Below, piece after piece: positions 24,948 to 33,785 of a stretch of DNA of 64,000 nucleotides. The stretch lies in NCBI GenBank assembly GCA_964543295.1, contig CAZIXA010000001.1, positions 1-64,000 of the forward strand, in the 5' to 3' direction. The number at the start of each line of letters is the position of its first letter. Positions within the stretch are counted from its first letter, which is position 1. Source of the stretch: AE-B3B sp964543295 (lineage in GTDB: Bacteria > Aerophobota > Aerophobia > Aerophobales > AE-B3A). Under the pieces are notes generated by a model. It worked only from the letters and a program-made list of their open reading frames with translations. It did no database searches and had not been told where the DNA came from. The translations under genes were made by a program, and so were the position numbers.

Positions 24948-25946
24948 TTAGTATCCTTGAATTAGAGTAATTGGCTTATTATTCCTTCTAAAAAAATAAA
25001 GGTCATCCATTTTTTCTTTATAAGGCTCTAGCTCGGCAGCCCCGAACCTTTGAAAATAGGGTTTATCTAGGGTGCCGCATATTGCTTTGATCCCGCAACT
25101 CATACATTCAGGGCACAGTCCATTGCTGTTGATTGCTTGGCAAATATTCTCTCCCGCCTCTTTATATTTTTCAAAGGTCTTAGGGATAGCACCGTAGTCC
25201 CACTCGTAAGGGTCGAACATCACCAAGCAGCTGTTGCACACATTTTTTTCAAATCCCTTGAGTAAACACATAGGGAAATACCTTACGTTTACCCCTACAT
25301 CGGAGGCTTCCAGGATTGACATTGCTTCTTTCAAATGAGGAGCGATGTCGCTACCCCTGGCCTGTATTCTTTCCCTATCAATCTTTGTCCAGTTGTATCT
25401 GGCGTTGAAGTTAATGAAGTTGCTGATTTTGGGCTGTTTTTCCGTTAAGAGTTTAGCCAGCTCAGGCAGTCCCTTAAAGGTATCCATCGTCAATATGGTA
25501 TTAGTTCTATAAAAGAGGCTATTGTCGTGCATAAACTCTATCGCCTTTATTACTTTATCGTAGGTTTTGGCGCAGATTGATTTATTGTGAGCTTCTCGGA
25601 GTCCTTGGATAGTTATCAAGAGATCACTCAAGCCCGCGTCCAAGAGTCTATCTAATAAATTATCCTTAAACAAAAGCGCAGCATTGGTGATAATACAGCT
25701 TGTCATTCCATTATCTGAACAAACCTTAACCAGACCTACTATCTGAGGGTGCAGAGTTGGCTCTCCCCCAGTAAAGTCAATGGTGTTATTGCCTCGGTTC
25801 TTGGCATCAATTATTTGCTGTTTTAAAATCTCAAAAGGAACAAAAGGAGCTGTTTCCTCATACCGGTAATAACAGAACGAGCATTTGAGATTACACGGTC
25901 TTCCTACATCTATGACTGCTCTTTTTGTGGGCTGTGGGTTAATCAT
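24948..25946 (-). CDS. Radical SAM protein with SPASM-like C-terminus
   Basis: 332 residues. CNLKCSFCYY (residues 18-27) is the canonical CxxxCxxC plus aromatic, FTGGEPTLHP the SAM-binding GGE motif. Further Cys clusters (CNSCLVMF; CPECMSCGIKAICG) suggest auxiliary clusters as in SPASM maturases. It lies with a methyltransferase and three glycosyltransferases inside the late operon. Substrate unknown; perhaps modification of a virion protein or surface glycan. Confidence 0.8.
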   Translation of the reverse strand: MINPQPTKRAVIDVGRPCNLKCSFCYYRYEETAPFVPFEILKQQIIDAKNRGNNTIDFTGGEPTLHPQIVGLVKVCSDNGMTSCIITNAALLFKDNLLDRLLDAGLSDLLITIQGLREAHNKSICAKTYDKVIKAIEFMHDNSLFYRTNTILTMDTFKGLPELAKLLTEKQPKISNFINFNARYNWTKIDRERIQARGSDIAPHLKEAMSILEASDVGVNVRYFPMCLLKGFEKNVCNSCLVMFDPYEWDYGAIPKTFEKYKEAGENICQAINSNGLCPECMSCGIKAICGTLDKPYFQRFGAAELEPYKEKMDDLYFFRRNNKPITLIQGY

Positions 25947-26566
25947 TTTTTCACCATAAACACTGAGGAGTTCTTGAGCAAAGTAAATTTGTCTTTGCCA
26001 AACACCTCATCAGCAGCCCGTATCACCCCTGGATGAGGAGTTTGATAATCATGGCCAAGAAGAATTCCGCCAGTTTTTACCTTTGGCCAGTAATTCTCCA
26101 AGTCTCTTTTAACCTGCGGGTAACTGTGGTTTCCGTCTATAAAGAGTAGGTCCACCGAGCTATCAGGTACTTTCTCCTTTGCGGCATCGGAGGGGAAGTT
26201 GATAAGTCTAAGGGAAGGAATAGACTTTGTATTTTCAACAAAATCATCCTTTGACCAATTCTCACCATCAGATTGAATAAAAGGGTCAATGGTTATAAGA
26301 TTGACAGAAGAGCCTGATAGCTGAGTGGCTAGATATACGCATAAGCTAGACCCACCAAGGCCGCCTCCTATCTCTAAATAAGTGCTTTTGTCGGGGATTT
26401 TCTTAGCGTAATAGAAAAGATGATAGGCGTCCCAGGCAAAAAGTACGGCGATTGGAAGACATTTTTTAGCAACCGAAAAAGTGAAACCGTCCTTGGAAAA
26501 AAACTCCTCGTTGAACTTATAATCCTTAATCTGCCAGCAATCCTCATGTGTAGCTTGTTCACTCAA
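25943..26566 (-). CDS. Class I SAM methyltransferase
   Basis: 207 residues from TTG 26566, one base after the upstream stop. TYLEIGGGLGGSSLCVYLA is the SAM-binding motif I; LITIDPFI and VDLLFIDGNHSYPQVKRDL follow, as in Methyltransf_24 proteins that modify sugars. The open frame runs far upstream on top of another gene and should not be extended. Confidence 0.75.
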   Translation of the reverse strand: MSEQATHEDCWQIKDYKFNEEFFSKDGFTFSVAKKCLPIAVLFAWDAYHLFYYAKKIPDKSTYLEIGGGLGGSSLCVYLATQLSGSSVNLITIDPFIQSDGENWSKDDFVENTKSIPSLRLINFPSDAAKEKVPDSSVDLLFIDGNHSYPQVKRDLENYWPKVKTGGILLGHDYQTPHPGVIRAADEVFGKDKFTLLKNSSVFMVKK

Positions 26567-26567
26567 T

Positions 26568-27152
26568 TTATCTTCTCGTTCGCCCCCACTTCTGGAGTAT
26601 GTATGTTTCGTTGGCCTCAATGGGCCTGTTATGCTGGGCAAGGTGCAGAATATGGACTCTTCCGTCACAGTATATCTTGTAGCCCTTAGCCTCCAGTTGC
26701 ATGATGAAGTCCTCATCCTCGGCCCAGGCTCCGATGAACTTCTCATCAAATTCAGCAATCCCCTTCCGGCAGAGAAGGCAGGCACTACAACTGGCTTTAG
26801 TTTCCTGAATATCAAGTATATTGCTGGTCTTATTCTGAGGTGCTCCATCGGGGAAGGTGAATCTGGGTATGACTGCCCCTGCTTGGGGATAGTTTTCTAA
26901 GGTTTGGAGCATCAGGCCCAGCCAACCGTCCTGATTCATGATAATGTCCTCATCCACAAAGCAGACATATTCATTTTGGGACATCCTAAATCCTCGATTT
27001 TTATTGTGAGCAGAGCTTTCTTCAGAGATAACAATTATGATGTTGTAGTCCAGCTCTGTATGCTCTACTATCGTCTCTACCAGTCTGCCGAGCCTTTGGA
27101 CTCGTTCAGGCTCTTTAAGACAGGGAATGACAATATCAACTTTTTGACTCAT
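26568..27152 (-). CDS. Family 2-like glycosyltransferase
   Basis: 194 residues. VDIVIPCLKEPERVQRL start, then FVDEDIIM as the DxD-type metal site, and WAEDEDFIMQLE with the acid-rich acceptor loop. ATGA overlap with the upstream glycosyltransferase. Would transfer a sugar to a glycan or protein. Confidence 0.75.
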   Translation of the reverse strand: MSQKVDIVIPCLKEPERVQRLGRLVETIVEHTELDYNIIIVISEESSAHNKNRGFRMSQNEYVCFVDEDIIMNQDGWLGLMLQTLENYPQAGAVIPRFTFPDGAPQNKTSNILDIQETKASCSACLLCRKGIAEFDEKFIGAWAEDEDFIMQLEAKGYKIYCDGRVHILHLAQHNRPIEANETYILQKWGRTRR

Positions 27153-27862
27153 TCTCTTATCGGGTCTAGCTGCCTTCCTTGCTCGGTCAGGGCATGATGG
27201 CACTTGGAGGAGCGATAGTAGACATTGGCCATCCAGACATCTGCGGGATAAAAAGTGTATTTCTTCCCCAAGGTTCGCCAGAATACCGCATCATCAAGAG
27301 CTCCTTTGGGGAGATTCTGGGTCGGCCACCTAGCATAATCTAAAACCTCCCTTCTCATAACTACCTGCGGAGTTCCTAGTCTACAGTAGGGATCTTGCAG
27401 GGGAACGCCCGGCCACATAATCCTCTTTTCTCTAGGCGCTTCAGGGTCAGAGTTCTCGAATACACCACTCATTTTGCCATAGGCAATTTTAGCCTCAGGG
27501 TGCTCACTAAAATACCTAATGCTTCCTTCAACCGCCTCCGGCCACAGCCAATCATCGTCATCCAGCCAAAGCAAAAGCTCATTATGGCTGGCTTCACCCA
27601 AGTAGTTCCTCACCTTTGAGACATGACCCATCTCACATCGCTCCTCATCGCTCACCTGCTCCTTGCCCAGCCAGTGTATTCTTCCATCCGTAAATTCTCT
27701 TTTAATCTGCTCGAAATCATAGTGCGAGCCGTCATTATAGACATACAACTCCCAATCAGGGGATTGTTGGCCTAGGACCGATTTTATCGCCCTCCTTAAA
27801 TAATTGGGCCGGTTGAAAGTCGGTATCATGATGTCTACTTCTAAGAAATTTTTCTTGCCCAT
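27149..27862 (-). CDS. Family 2 glycosyltransferase
   Basis: 237 residues. VDIMIPTFNRPNYLRRAI and WLDDDDWLWPEAVEG give the GT-A fold and DxD motif; GALDDAVFWRTLG is the later acidic loop. Second of three consecutive glycosyltransferases. Confidence 0.8.
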   Translation of the reverse strand: MGKKNFLEVDIMIPTFNRPNYLRRAIKSVLGQQSPDWELYVYNDGSHYDFEQIKREFTDGRIHWLGKEQVSDEERCEMGHVSKVRNYLGEASHNELLLWLDDDDWLWPEAVEGSIRYFSEHPEAKIAYGKMSGVFENSDPEAPREKRIMWPGVPLQDPYCRLGTPQVVMRREVLDYARWPTQNLPKGALDDAVFWRTLGKKYTFYPADVWMANVYYRSSKCHHALTEQGRQLDPIRE

Positions 27863-28629
27863 TTTTTATAAAACAAGTCTTGCTCAATCCCAAGCTGATC
27901 AAACCAAGCCTGGTCATGGTCGTAGCCCCTCCAAGCGTGATGAGCAGTTCCCGCCAGCACATACACACCTAGTTTTTTGTCATAGCACTGATAGCAAAAA
28001 TCGACTCCATAGCAGTGAAAGTTTCTGAAAGTCTCTTGGTCGAACCAAATCCCATTTTTCCTGTTGACGATGATACAGCACTCATCGAGCCATCTAACTT
28101 GGTGGACCGTCTCACAGTCCGAACCCCATCTCATCTGTCCATCAAATTCCCACCCCACAACTCCTAGAGCGCCCCAGTCTGTTAGCCTGCATTCTTGCTT
28201 GATGAAGTCTTCAAACCAGTTTTTGCCAAAGAGCATATCCTCATGGGCACAGATAACTATGTCATTGGAAGCCTTTCTTATCCCGTAATTGAGAGCCTCT
28301 GCCCCTGATTTGAACATCTTGTTATCGGTATTGTCTATTTTTATGAACTCTGTTTCCTGTGGCAGTCCCGATAGCAGGCATCTCTCAAGCACATCGGAGG
28401 GCCAGTAGTGGATGGTGAGGACTGTTATTTGGGAAAATTCCAAGGGCTCGTGGATGGGATCACCGAGTTTTATTACCGGAATGTCGGGAGGGAAGAAATT
28501 GTGGGGATAGATTTTTAATAACTGCATTCCCCGCTGAGGGGAAACATTGACTATATTTCCATCATAGGCTTTTACGTCCCTTGCTAGGTAGCTTGTTAAG
28601 TCTGGAGTTTTGAAGAATATTAGTCTCAT
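27841..28629 (-). CDS. GT-A type glycosyltransferase-like protein
   Basis: 262 residues. N-terminal 75 residues are unusual; the core has ITVLTIHYWPSDVLERCL, ICAHEDMLFG in place of DxD (HED), and a Cys/Trp-rich C-terminal half. First gene of the glycan cassette. Confidence 0.65.
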   Translation of the reverse strand: MRLIFFKTPDLTSYLARDVKAYDGNIVNVSPQRGMQLLKIYPHNFFPPDIPVIKLGDPIHEPLEFSQITVLTIHYWPSDVLERCLLSGLPQETEFIKIDNTDNKMFKSGAEALNYGIRKASNDIVICAHEDMLFGKNWFEDFIKQECRLTDWGALGVVGWEFDGQMRWGSDCETVHQVRWLDECCIIVNRKNGIWFDQETFRNFHCYGVDFCYQCYDKKLGVYVLAGTAHHAWRGYDHDQAWFDQLGIEQDLFYKKWARKIS

Positions 28630-28632
28630 TCA

Positions 28633-28806
28633 TTATGTCTCTTTCTTTTTGGTGGCTTCATAAATCAGGATGCCGATTATGGTCGAGGCTGAGGTTCCCA
28701 CCAGAAACCAGGTGAGGCTCTGACCGCTCTGCTTTCTAGCGACCCAGCCCAGGGTTCCCAACCCGCAGCCAATCAGTACCCAGCCCCAAGGAGGAATTTG
28801 GCTCAC
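28633..28806 (-). CDS. Small two-helix membrane protein
   Basis: 57 residues from GTG 28806: helices WGWVLIGCGLGTLGWVA and LTWFLVGTSASTIIGIL, ending in TKKKET. With the following upstream gene it forms a pair of tiny membrane proteins that could be holin-like. Confidence 0.5.
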   Translation of the reverse strand: MSQIPPWGWVLIGCGLGTLGWVARKQSGQSLTWFLVGTSASTIIGILIYEATKKKET

Positions 28807-28807
28807 T

Positions 28808-29014
28808 TTAGAACCCTAACATTTTCGTAGCTAGAGCGAAGACAAAGCAGCCTATTCCAAAGAGAACGCTGCCAATGGTGATAAAGCGGAAGCCCCGAGG
28901 AGCCTTTTGTTTAATCTCTATGTTAATACCTATGGCCGAGACTATTATTGCTCCGAGGCAAATGGCTGCTCCAAACCATTGGCCCATTAAAGCCGAAATC
29001 TGTAATGGACTCAT
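28808..29014 (-). CDS. Small two-helix membrane protein (holin-like)
   Basis: 68 residues with two membrane helices (FGAAICLGAIIVSAIGI; ITIGSVLFGIGCFVFALA) joined by a charged turn (EIKQKAPRG). Size and topology fit a holin, but could equally be a virion membrane protein. Confidence 0.5.
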   Translation of the reverse strand: MSPLQISALMGQWFGAAICLGAIIVSAIGINIEIKQKAPRGFRFITIGSVLFGIGCFVFALATKMLGF

Positions 29015-29028
29015 TTAATTCCTCCGAA

Positions 29029-29435
29029 TTATGGGTCTAGTATCACCCTTGTTGGCGATGTTATGAGTCTTGACCAAGTTAACTGTCTCCTTCGCCCAAG
29101 CAGTGGCACTCTCGCCTTCTTCACCTTGCCGACTGCATCAACTGGGTTTCCCCGCTCCGGGGGGACAACTACCTCTTCCTTTTTGACCATAGTAAAATAC
29201 GCAGTTTCCGTTGACCAAGGGGATACATTATCCTCATCATCCCAGAAGCGAATCCTCCAGAAGTAGGTACTACCATCCAGAGCCAAGGGGCTGACACCGT
29301 ATTCTATATCCTGACAACGCTCTCCGTCGCTAACAGCACTCATTGAACACTTACCGCTGTCCCATACTATCTCCCCTGAGAAATCCGAGCGCTTACTTAC
29401 CTGAACCTGGTAATAAACCGCTGTGCCCGCTATTT
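29029..29435 (-). pseudogene. Fibronectin-III-like end of the adhesin, out of frame
   Basis: An open frame continuing the upstream propeller protein after a one-base shift at about 29435: GTAVYYQVQVSKRSDFSG ... STYFWRIRFWDDEDNVSPW, a Fn3-type beta sandwich. An ATG at 29343 exists inside the domain, not at its start. Best read as the 3' part of a gene broken by an indel, or reached by frameshifting. Confidence 0.65.
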
Positions 29436-30533
29436 CTAATCTCCGTGGAAAATTGCTGAAAACTCCGGCTTTGGATCGGTTACATCTGTTGGATTTTTCT
29501 TTTGCTCACAGAGGAGGTCAGTGGGAGGACCCGGGGGAATGGGAATTGGGGCTACGTAAAATGCGCAACATGTACCGTTTGACCCAACGTTGCAGGTGGC
29601 CTTTTCGGATAATGAGGAACCATTCCATTCAAGTAAAGTGAGAAAAGGTACACCGTAATGCGCAACGAATAACAATTTTCCCGTAGGATCGAAAGTAGAT
29701 TGCATTGGGCCAGTCCCGAGGTCCATAGAGCCTCCAACTGTGAGATTGCTACCGTCAAACTTCAGTAAAGTAAAATATGGAGAAACGGGGGGACGGCAAA
29801 GACCAATTAAGTCGCCCTGAGGATTAAAACGACAGTTTATATAACCAGGCCACTCTATGGTATAAGTATCAACCAACCCCAACTTGGAGCCGTTCCAAGA
29901 AAGTACGCTGCAGTGATAGCCGCCATTGCTGTATGCAACAACAATGTACTTTCCATCGGCGCAAAAGTGGCAACTTCGGAAAAGATGAACACCGTATTGT
30001 TCTCCTTCATACGTGTTATATATGTGGAGTGAATCTGCCAAAGTTAGACTAGCTCCGTTCCATCTTAAAACTTTGAAAGGAATAGGATCATCGGGTGGAG
30101 GAGTTTTTCGATGGTATGCAACTGCAATAAACTGGCTATCAGGAGTCCAAGAACAATCTACGCAAGAATTTGGAAAGGTGAATGTATCAACAACTGAGAG
30201 ACTGCTTCCATCCCATTTCGCTATTCTAAAGTATGGTGAGTTAGCACTTGCAATCGCAAGCCACTGACCATTAGGACTAAAAGCAAGACCATAAACGGTA
30301 GTCCCGAGAACAAGCGTGTCAACCTCAGAAAAGTTGGCTCCGTCCCATCCTAAGACATGGATCCCGTTATTACCAAAAGCAACAATGTTTGCATTTGGGT
30401 GCCATGCGCAGACATGACCATAACTCGACAAAACAAAAGTATCGAGCTGGGTTAGGTTCACACCATCCCATTTGACCATTGAAGCCTGTGGCGAATCTGT
30501 TTTAGAGACTGCGATAAAGTTTTCTACAGCCAT
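29436..30533 (-). CDS. Beta-propeller adhesin / receptor-binding protein (truncated by frameshift)
   Basis: 365 residues from ATG 30533. Repeating blades of the type VxWDGxxLxxxDTFxxxxYxxCAWxPNGxxIAVA recur about seven times, a WD40/LVIVD-like propeller. The end (DPKPEFSAIFHGD) is cut off inside a Fn3-like domain that continues in another frame. In viral late operons such proteins bind host surface. Confidence 0.65.
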   Translation of the reverse strand: MAVENFIAVSKTDSPQASMVKWDGVNLTQLDTFVLSSYGHVCAWHPNANIVAFGNNGIHVLGWDGANFSEVDTLVLGTTVYGLAFSPNGQWLAIASANSPYFRIAKWDGSSLSVVDTFTFPNSCVDCSWTPDSQFIAVAYHRKTPPPDDPIPFKVLRWNGASLTLADSLHIYNTYEGEQYGVHLFRSCHFCADGKYIVVAYSNGGYHCSVLSWNGSKLGLVDTYTIEWPGYINCRFNPQGDLIGLCRPPVSPYFTLLKFDGSNLTVGGSMDLGTGPMQSTFDPTGKLLFVAHYGVPFLTLLEWNGSSLSEKATCNVGSNGTCCAFYVAPIPIPPGPPTDLLCEQKKNPTDVTDPKPEFSAIFHGD

Positions 30534-30538
30534 TCTTT

Positions 30539-31540
30539 TCAAACCCCTGTAAATCTTAATATCTCACGCAGTGTCGGTAAAGCAATCAGCGGTGGAATCG
30601 AAATTAAAGCAGCTTGAACTAAAGTTTTTGCTGTTGGCGGCGGTGTTGCTGGCTGACTCGTATAACCCCAGAGCCATAGATCTGATGAATAATACTCTTC
30701 AATCTTCTGTTCACAGACTCTTCCAGAATCCAATTCTACCCAACCATAGACTCCCCCTCTTATATCGGTGAAATTATCGTATGAGTCACCATTTTTTCTT
30801 ATGCCAAAGTCCGTTGCCTGCGTGCTATATGGTTGAAAAAACGCTCCGTCATTGCCAGCGGGAATATCGGGGCTCATATCTACGTCTTCCCACTCGTCAG
30901 TGGTCTCAGTTGAGTAATCTTTAGCATTTGCCCAGCCACTGAAATTGTCGATCAAGTAGCCAGTAAAGTAGAAATAATAACTGGTGCTATTCGTTTTACC
31001 TTCTACTACTTCATTTCCGTCAAGGGACATCATTGCCCCTTGAAAGCAACTTTCTGAATAGTAGCATCTGTTATCTGATGACCCATTTTGCCTTAGTCCA
31101 AGCTGACAGTTACTGCCTGCTTTAAATATAAAAAATGCAACTTTTGCAGTATCGCCACCTGTCTCTGAAGCTAGGTCAATATCTTCCCATACATTTGCTG
31201 TGGATACCTGATGAGGATAGCTGTTGACGAAAAATGCCCCTTCACTATTCTTAACATAACCAACAATGTAAATTTCGATACCTGCCTGAATGTAGCATTC
31301 AAAAATGTCATTACTGTCCACACCAATAGCTACCCAGTAATGACGCCAATTATACGTGCTATCTTTAAAATCATCGCTAGAACCATTTTTCCTGACTCCT
31401 ATAGTTTTAGAAAGAGAAGCACATACAACTTCCAACACAATACCAGCAGTATTGCCAGGGTCGACATAGGGAGAAACATCTACATCCTCCCATGAATTTT
31501 TAGTTGCAGGTGAAATTAGTGTTCTTGCTACTGGAATCAT
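30539..31540 (-). CDS. Tandem beta-domain fibre protein
   Basis: 333 residues with three diverged repeats marked by SWEDVDVSP / VWEDIDLAS / EWEDVDMSP at residues about 16, 117 and 219, each followed 30-50 residues later by (I/L)RxNGSSD-type strings. Similar WEDVD...RKNGSTD repeats occur in phage fibre proteins. Hydrophobic C-terminus. Probable receptor-binding component. Confidence 0.6.
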   Translation of the reverse strand: MIPVARTLISPATKNSWEDVDVSPYVDPGNTAGIVLEVVCASLSKTIGVRKNGSSDDFKDSTYNWRHYWVAIGVDSNDIFECYIQAGIEIYIVGYVKNSEGAFFVNSYPHQVSTANVWEDIDLASETGGDTAKVAFFIFKAGSNCQLGLRQNGSSDNRCYYSESCFQGAMMSLDGNEVVEGKTNSTSYYFYFTGYLIDNFSGWANAKDYSTETTDEWEDVDMSPDIPAGNDGAFFQPYSTQATDFGIRKNGDSYDNFTDIRGGVYGWVELDSGRVCEQKIEEYYSSDLWLWGYTSQPATPPPTAKTLVQAALISIPPLIALPTLREILRFTGV

Positions 31541-31541
31541 C

Positions 31542-31922
31542 TCATATCTCCAGCTCTATTCCTTCCTCTTTCAGGCTCTTAACCCTAGCTAATGCTAGAT
31601 CAGTATTCCTTTCCACTAGCTTTCCCTTAGCATCGTAGACATTATTATATTCTTCCTCTGGAATTTGGCTCTTCTTTGGCTGCTTCTTATTCTCCTCGTG
31701 AAAAGCCAACGCCCGCAGCTGAAAAACCAGACCATGCAGCTTATCAAACATCTCCTTGTCTAGAATACCCCAGTTCTTTCCTTTCCAAATAAACGACTTT
31801 TTCTCGTAAAACGCTTTACTTAAAGCATCGTGAGCTTCATTAAACGTAGGGTCAACCAACCTTCTTAATGACTCAAACTGTATGTCCTTCCAATTTCTCT
31901 TTGGAGCTTTCCATTTCTTCAT
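31542..31922 (-). CDS. Hypothetical late protein
   Basis: 126 residues, basic and helical, with an RNWKDIQFESLRRLVDP start. Lies between two fibre-type genes, so it may be a chaperone or linker of the host-recognition complex. No family recognised. Confidence 0.45.
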   Translation of the reverse strand: MKKWKAPKRNWKDIQFESLRRLVDPTFNEAHDALSKAFYEKKSFIWKGKNWGILDKEMFDKLHGLVFQLRALAFHEENKKQPKKSQIPEEEYNNVYDAKGKLVERNTDLALARVKSLKEEGIELEI

Positions 31923-31932
31923 AATTAACCTC

Positions 31933-32439
31933 CTATACCACCTTTTGCTTTCCTCTAATCAACACAATCACGTCTTCTACCGCAGTCGCCGCCGTAGAAA
32001 CATCAACGTCAATCGTAAATTTGTCGTTCTTTGCGAAAGTCGTGACATCAGGCGTTCCTGACGTGGCTTCCGTAGCCGTTCCTGTCAGTGACGGTCTATT
32101 TTCCTGGGTGGTGAAAATCGTTGTCCCTCCTTTATTTACATCGACCGTTAGAGTCTTATCAGTCCCAGGAGCAGTCCTAGCCATTATATAGACTTCATCA
32201 ATCGTGCCTGCTACTCCAGGGGCAAAAGAAAAGACTCCTTTATCAGTCCCCGTTGTCTCTGGTGTATCAATGGGAATCACAATGCTAAATTTGACATGAT
32301 CTTGGACTTCCTCTTTGGTCTTTCCTTCCAGCTTCTCGCTGTTATCTACTATGCCATCATCATCAAGGTCATAGATGCTCTTTTGCATATCCCCGAGGGG
32401 CGGGTCGCTCCTTATGGTAGGGTCACTGAGTATAGGCAC
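31933..32439 (-). CDS. Virion protein with calcium-loop motif
   Basis: 168 residues. YDLDDDGIVDNSEKLEG (about 23-39) is a dockerin/EF-hand-like DxDxDG loop common in phage fibres; the rest is a beta sandwich with Thr/Asp-rich strands. Likely trimeric fibre or spike subunit. Confidence 0.6.
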   Translation of the reverse strand: MPILSDPTIRSDPPLGDMQKSIYDLDDDGIVDNSEKLEGKTKEEVQDHVKFSIVIPIDTPETTGTDKGVFSFAPGVAGTIDEVYIMARTAPGTDKTLTVDVNKGGTTIFTTQENRPSLTGTATEATSGTPDVTTFAKNDKFTIDVDVSTAATAVEDVIVLIRGKQKVV

Positions 32440-32452
32440 TCTGTTCTCCTCT

Positions 32453-33202
32453 CTAAATTATTCTTACCAGAGCAGCCAGTCTGAATGTCTCTTGCGGAGT
32501 TGCTCCATTGGTGTACCTCACCCGCACGTATCTTGCCACTAGTTCGATTGTGGCAGCTACTGAGGCACCAGCGGTCAAAGTGTAGTCAGTGGAATAATCC
32601 CAATGTTCATCCTCTCCATCAATAGACTGCTGGACTTGCACGCCGTTGGCAGCCGAGGCTTGGTCGGAGAAAGCTAAAAGAGTAATCCTTGAGTAATTGA
32701 GAGCATCAAAGCCGGAAGATTCATATACTCCATTTGCACCCAGGGGGGTGATACTGTCTGCGACCACCGTTCTTAGCTGGGCCTGAATATCTGCTGGTTG
32801 GACCTTCTGGGTGGCCTCGGGAAACCAAAAGTCGCCCCTGCCAAAACTGAGAATCAGCTTTTTGCCAGGCTGGGCCGTGTTAGTGATAAGCACCTGACGA
32901 AATAGTTGCTTGAACTCGGTATAAATAGTAAGGTCAAATTCCTGAGACCCCAGGGTGTCAAGCCTCAGGGAAGCGGTTCCATCCAGAGAGAGGACCCTGA
33001 TATAATTGCCTGTTTCAAACCCCTCCGGGGGGATCTTATCTATGGGAAAAGCAACCCTGGGGGTGTCAAGTTTAAGTTCCCTTCTTTCCAACCACTCAAT
33101 CTTAGCCGTGTATCTCTTTAAGGCTTGAGCGAAGGACTCGGCCCACCACTCGATGAACTCCTCTTTTACAAAGAATTTTTCTTTTAGCTTCTCACCATTC
33201 AT
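32453..33202 (-). CDS. Beta-sandwich virion protein
   Basis: 249 residues. Helical N-terminus (about 1-40), then beta segments with LITNTAQPGKKLILSFGRG and YVRVRYTNGATPQETFRLA, two strings I associate with phage structural beta-sandwich proteins. Possibly the base of the spike. Confidence 0.55.
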   Translation of the reverse strand: MNGEKLKEKFFVKEEFIEWWAESFAQALKRYTAKIEWLERRELKLDTPRVAFPIDKIPPEGFETGNYIRVLSLDGTASLRLDTLGSQEFDLTIYTEFKQLFRQVLITNTAQPGKKLILSFGRGDFWFPEATQKVQPADIQAQLRTVVADSITPLGANGVYESSGFDALNYSRITLLAFSDQASAANGVQVQQSIDGEDEHWDYSTDYTLTAGASVAATIELVARYVRVRYTNGATPQETFRLAALVRII

Positions 33203-33211
33203 TTAGCTCTC

Positions 33212-33376
33212 CTATTTTTTTGACAAGGCTATAATACTCAAAAGAAGTGCGGTCCCCCCTAAAATCCACGGCCCGTACCTCTTCCACCAAGGTATCTCCT
33301 CTCCTATCGGAGGCTCAACAGGAGGATATTCCTCTGCTACCTCTAAGTATCCCGCTTCTCGGTATTCTCCATTCAT
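33212..33376 (-). CDS. Small tail-anchored late protein
   Basis: 54 residues: acidic, proline-rich N-terminal half (EEYPPVEPPIGEE), then WWKRYGPWILGGTALLLS and a LSKK end. Same plan as the other anchored late proteins, in minimal form. Confidence 0.6.
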   Translation of the reverse strand: MNGEYREAGYLEVAEEYPPVEPPIGEEIPWWKRYGPWILGGTALLLSIIALSKK

Positions 33377-33383
33377 ATTAACC

Positions 33384-33785
33384 TCACTTTTTAAGGGTTA
33401 AATAAGTAATAACAGCGCCTATTCCCCCAATTATTGCCAGATGAGGAGCATACTTTTTATACCAAGGTACCTCTGCCGCTGGGGATACTGAAATTGTGTA
33501 TCCTTCAGTGGGAGCCTCCCAGACTTTGCTCCTACAAACAGGGCAATATAAAGGGGTAACAACTTCTGCCACTACTGCGCCTTCAGGAGGTGGCGTAATA
33601 GTGAGAATAGAGCTACATTCCTTACAGGTCACTTGAAAAGGCTCTTTCAGGAGCGAGTAAAGGTAATCCAGTTCTGCCTCTAAGCTCACTAGCTCCATCT
33701 CCAAGTCCGCTATCTCCGCCTGAAGTTCAGCTAATCTCGCCTCTTTTTGCTCCTTTTCGAGCTGTAAGTCCTGAAATACCGCCAT
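33384..33785 (-). CDS. Coiled-coil, zinc-ribbon, tail-anchored late protein
   Basis: 133 residues in three parts: coiled coil (1-47), zinc ribbon CKECSSIL...YCPVCRSK (53-86) and a C-terminal membrane helix (YAPHLAIIGGIGAVITYLTL). The same coiled-coil plus ribbon pieces end the neighbouring 718-residue spike, suggesting the two interact. Confidence 0.65.
   Translation of the reverse strand: MAVFQDLQLEKEQKEARLAELQAEIADLEMELVSLEAELDYLYSLLKEPFQVTCKECSSILTITPPPEGAVVAEVVTPLYCPVCRSKVWEAPTEGYTISVSPAAEVPWYKKYAPHLAIIGGIGAVITYLTLKK

Noticed and set aside
25943..26848. 301-residue version of the late methyltransferase
   Set aside because: The first 94 codons overlie the glycosyltransferase gene in another frame; TTG 26566 gives a normal-length protein with operon-like spacing.
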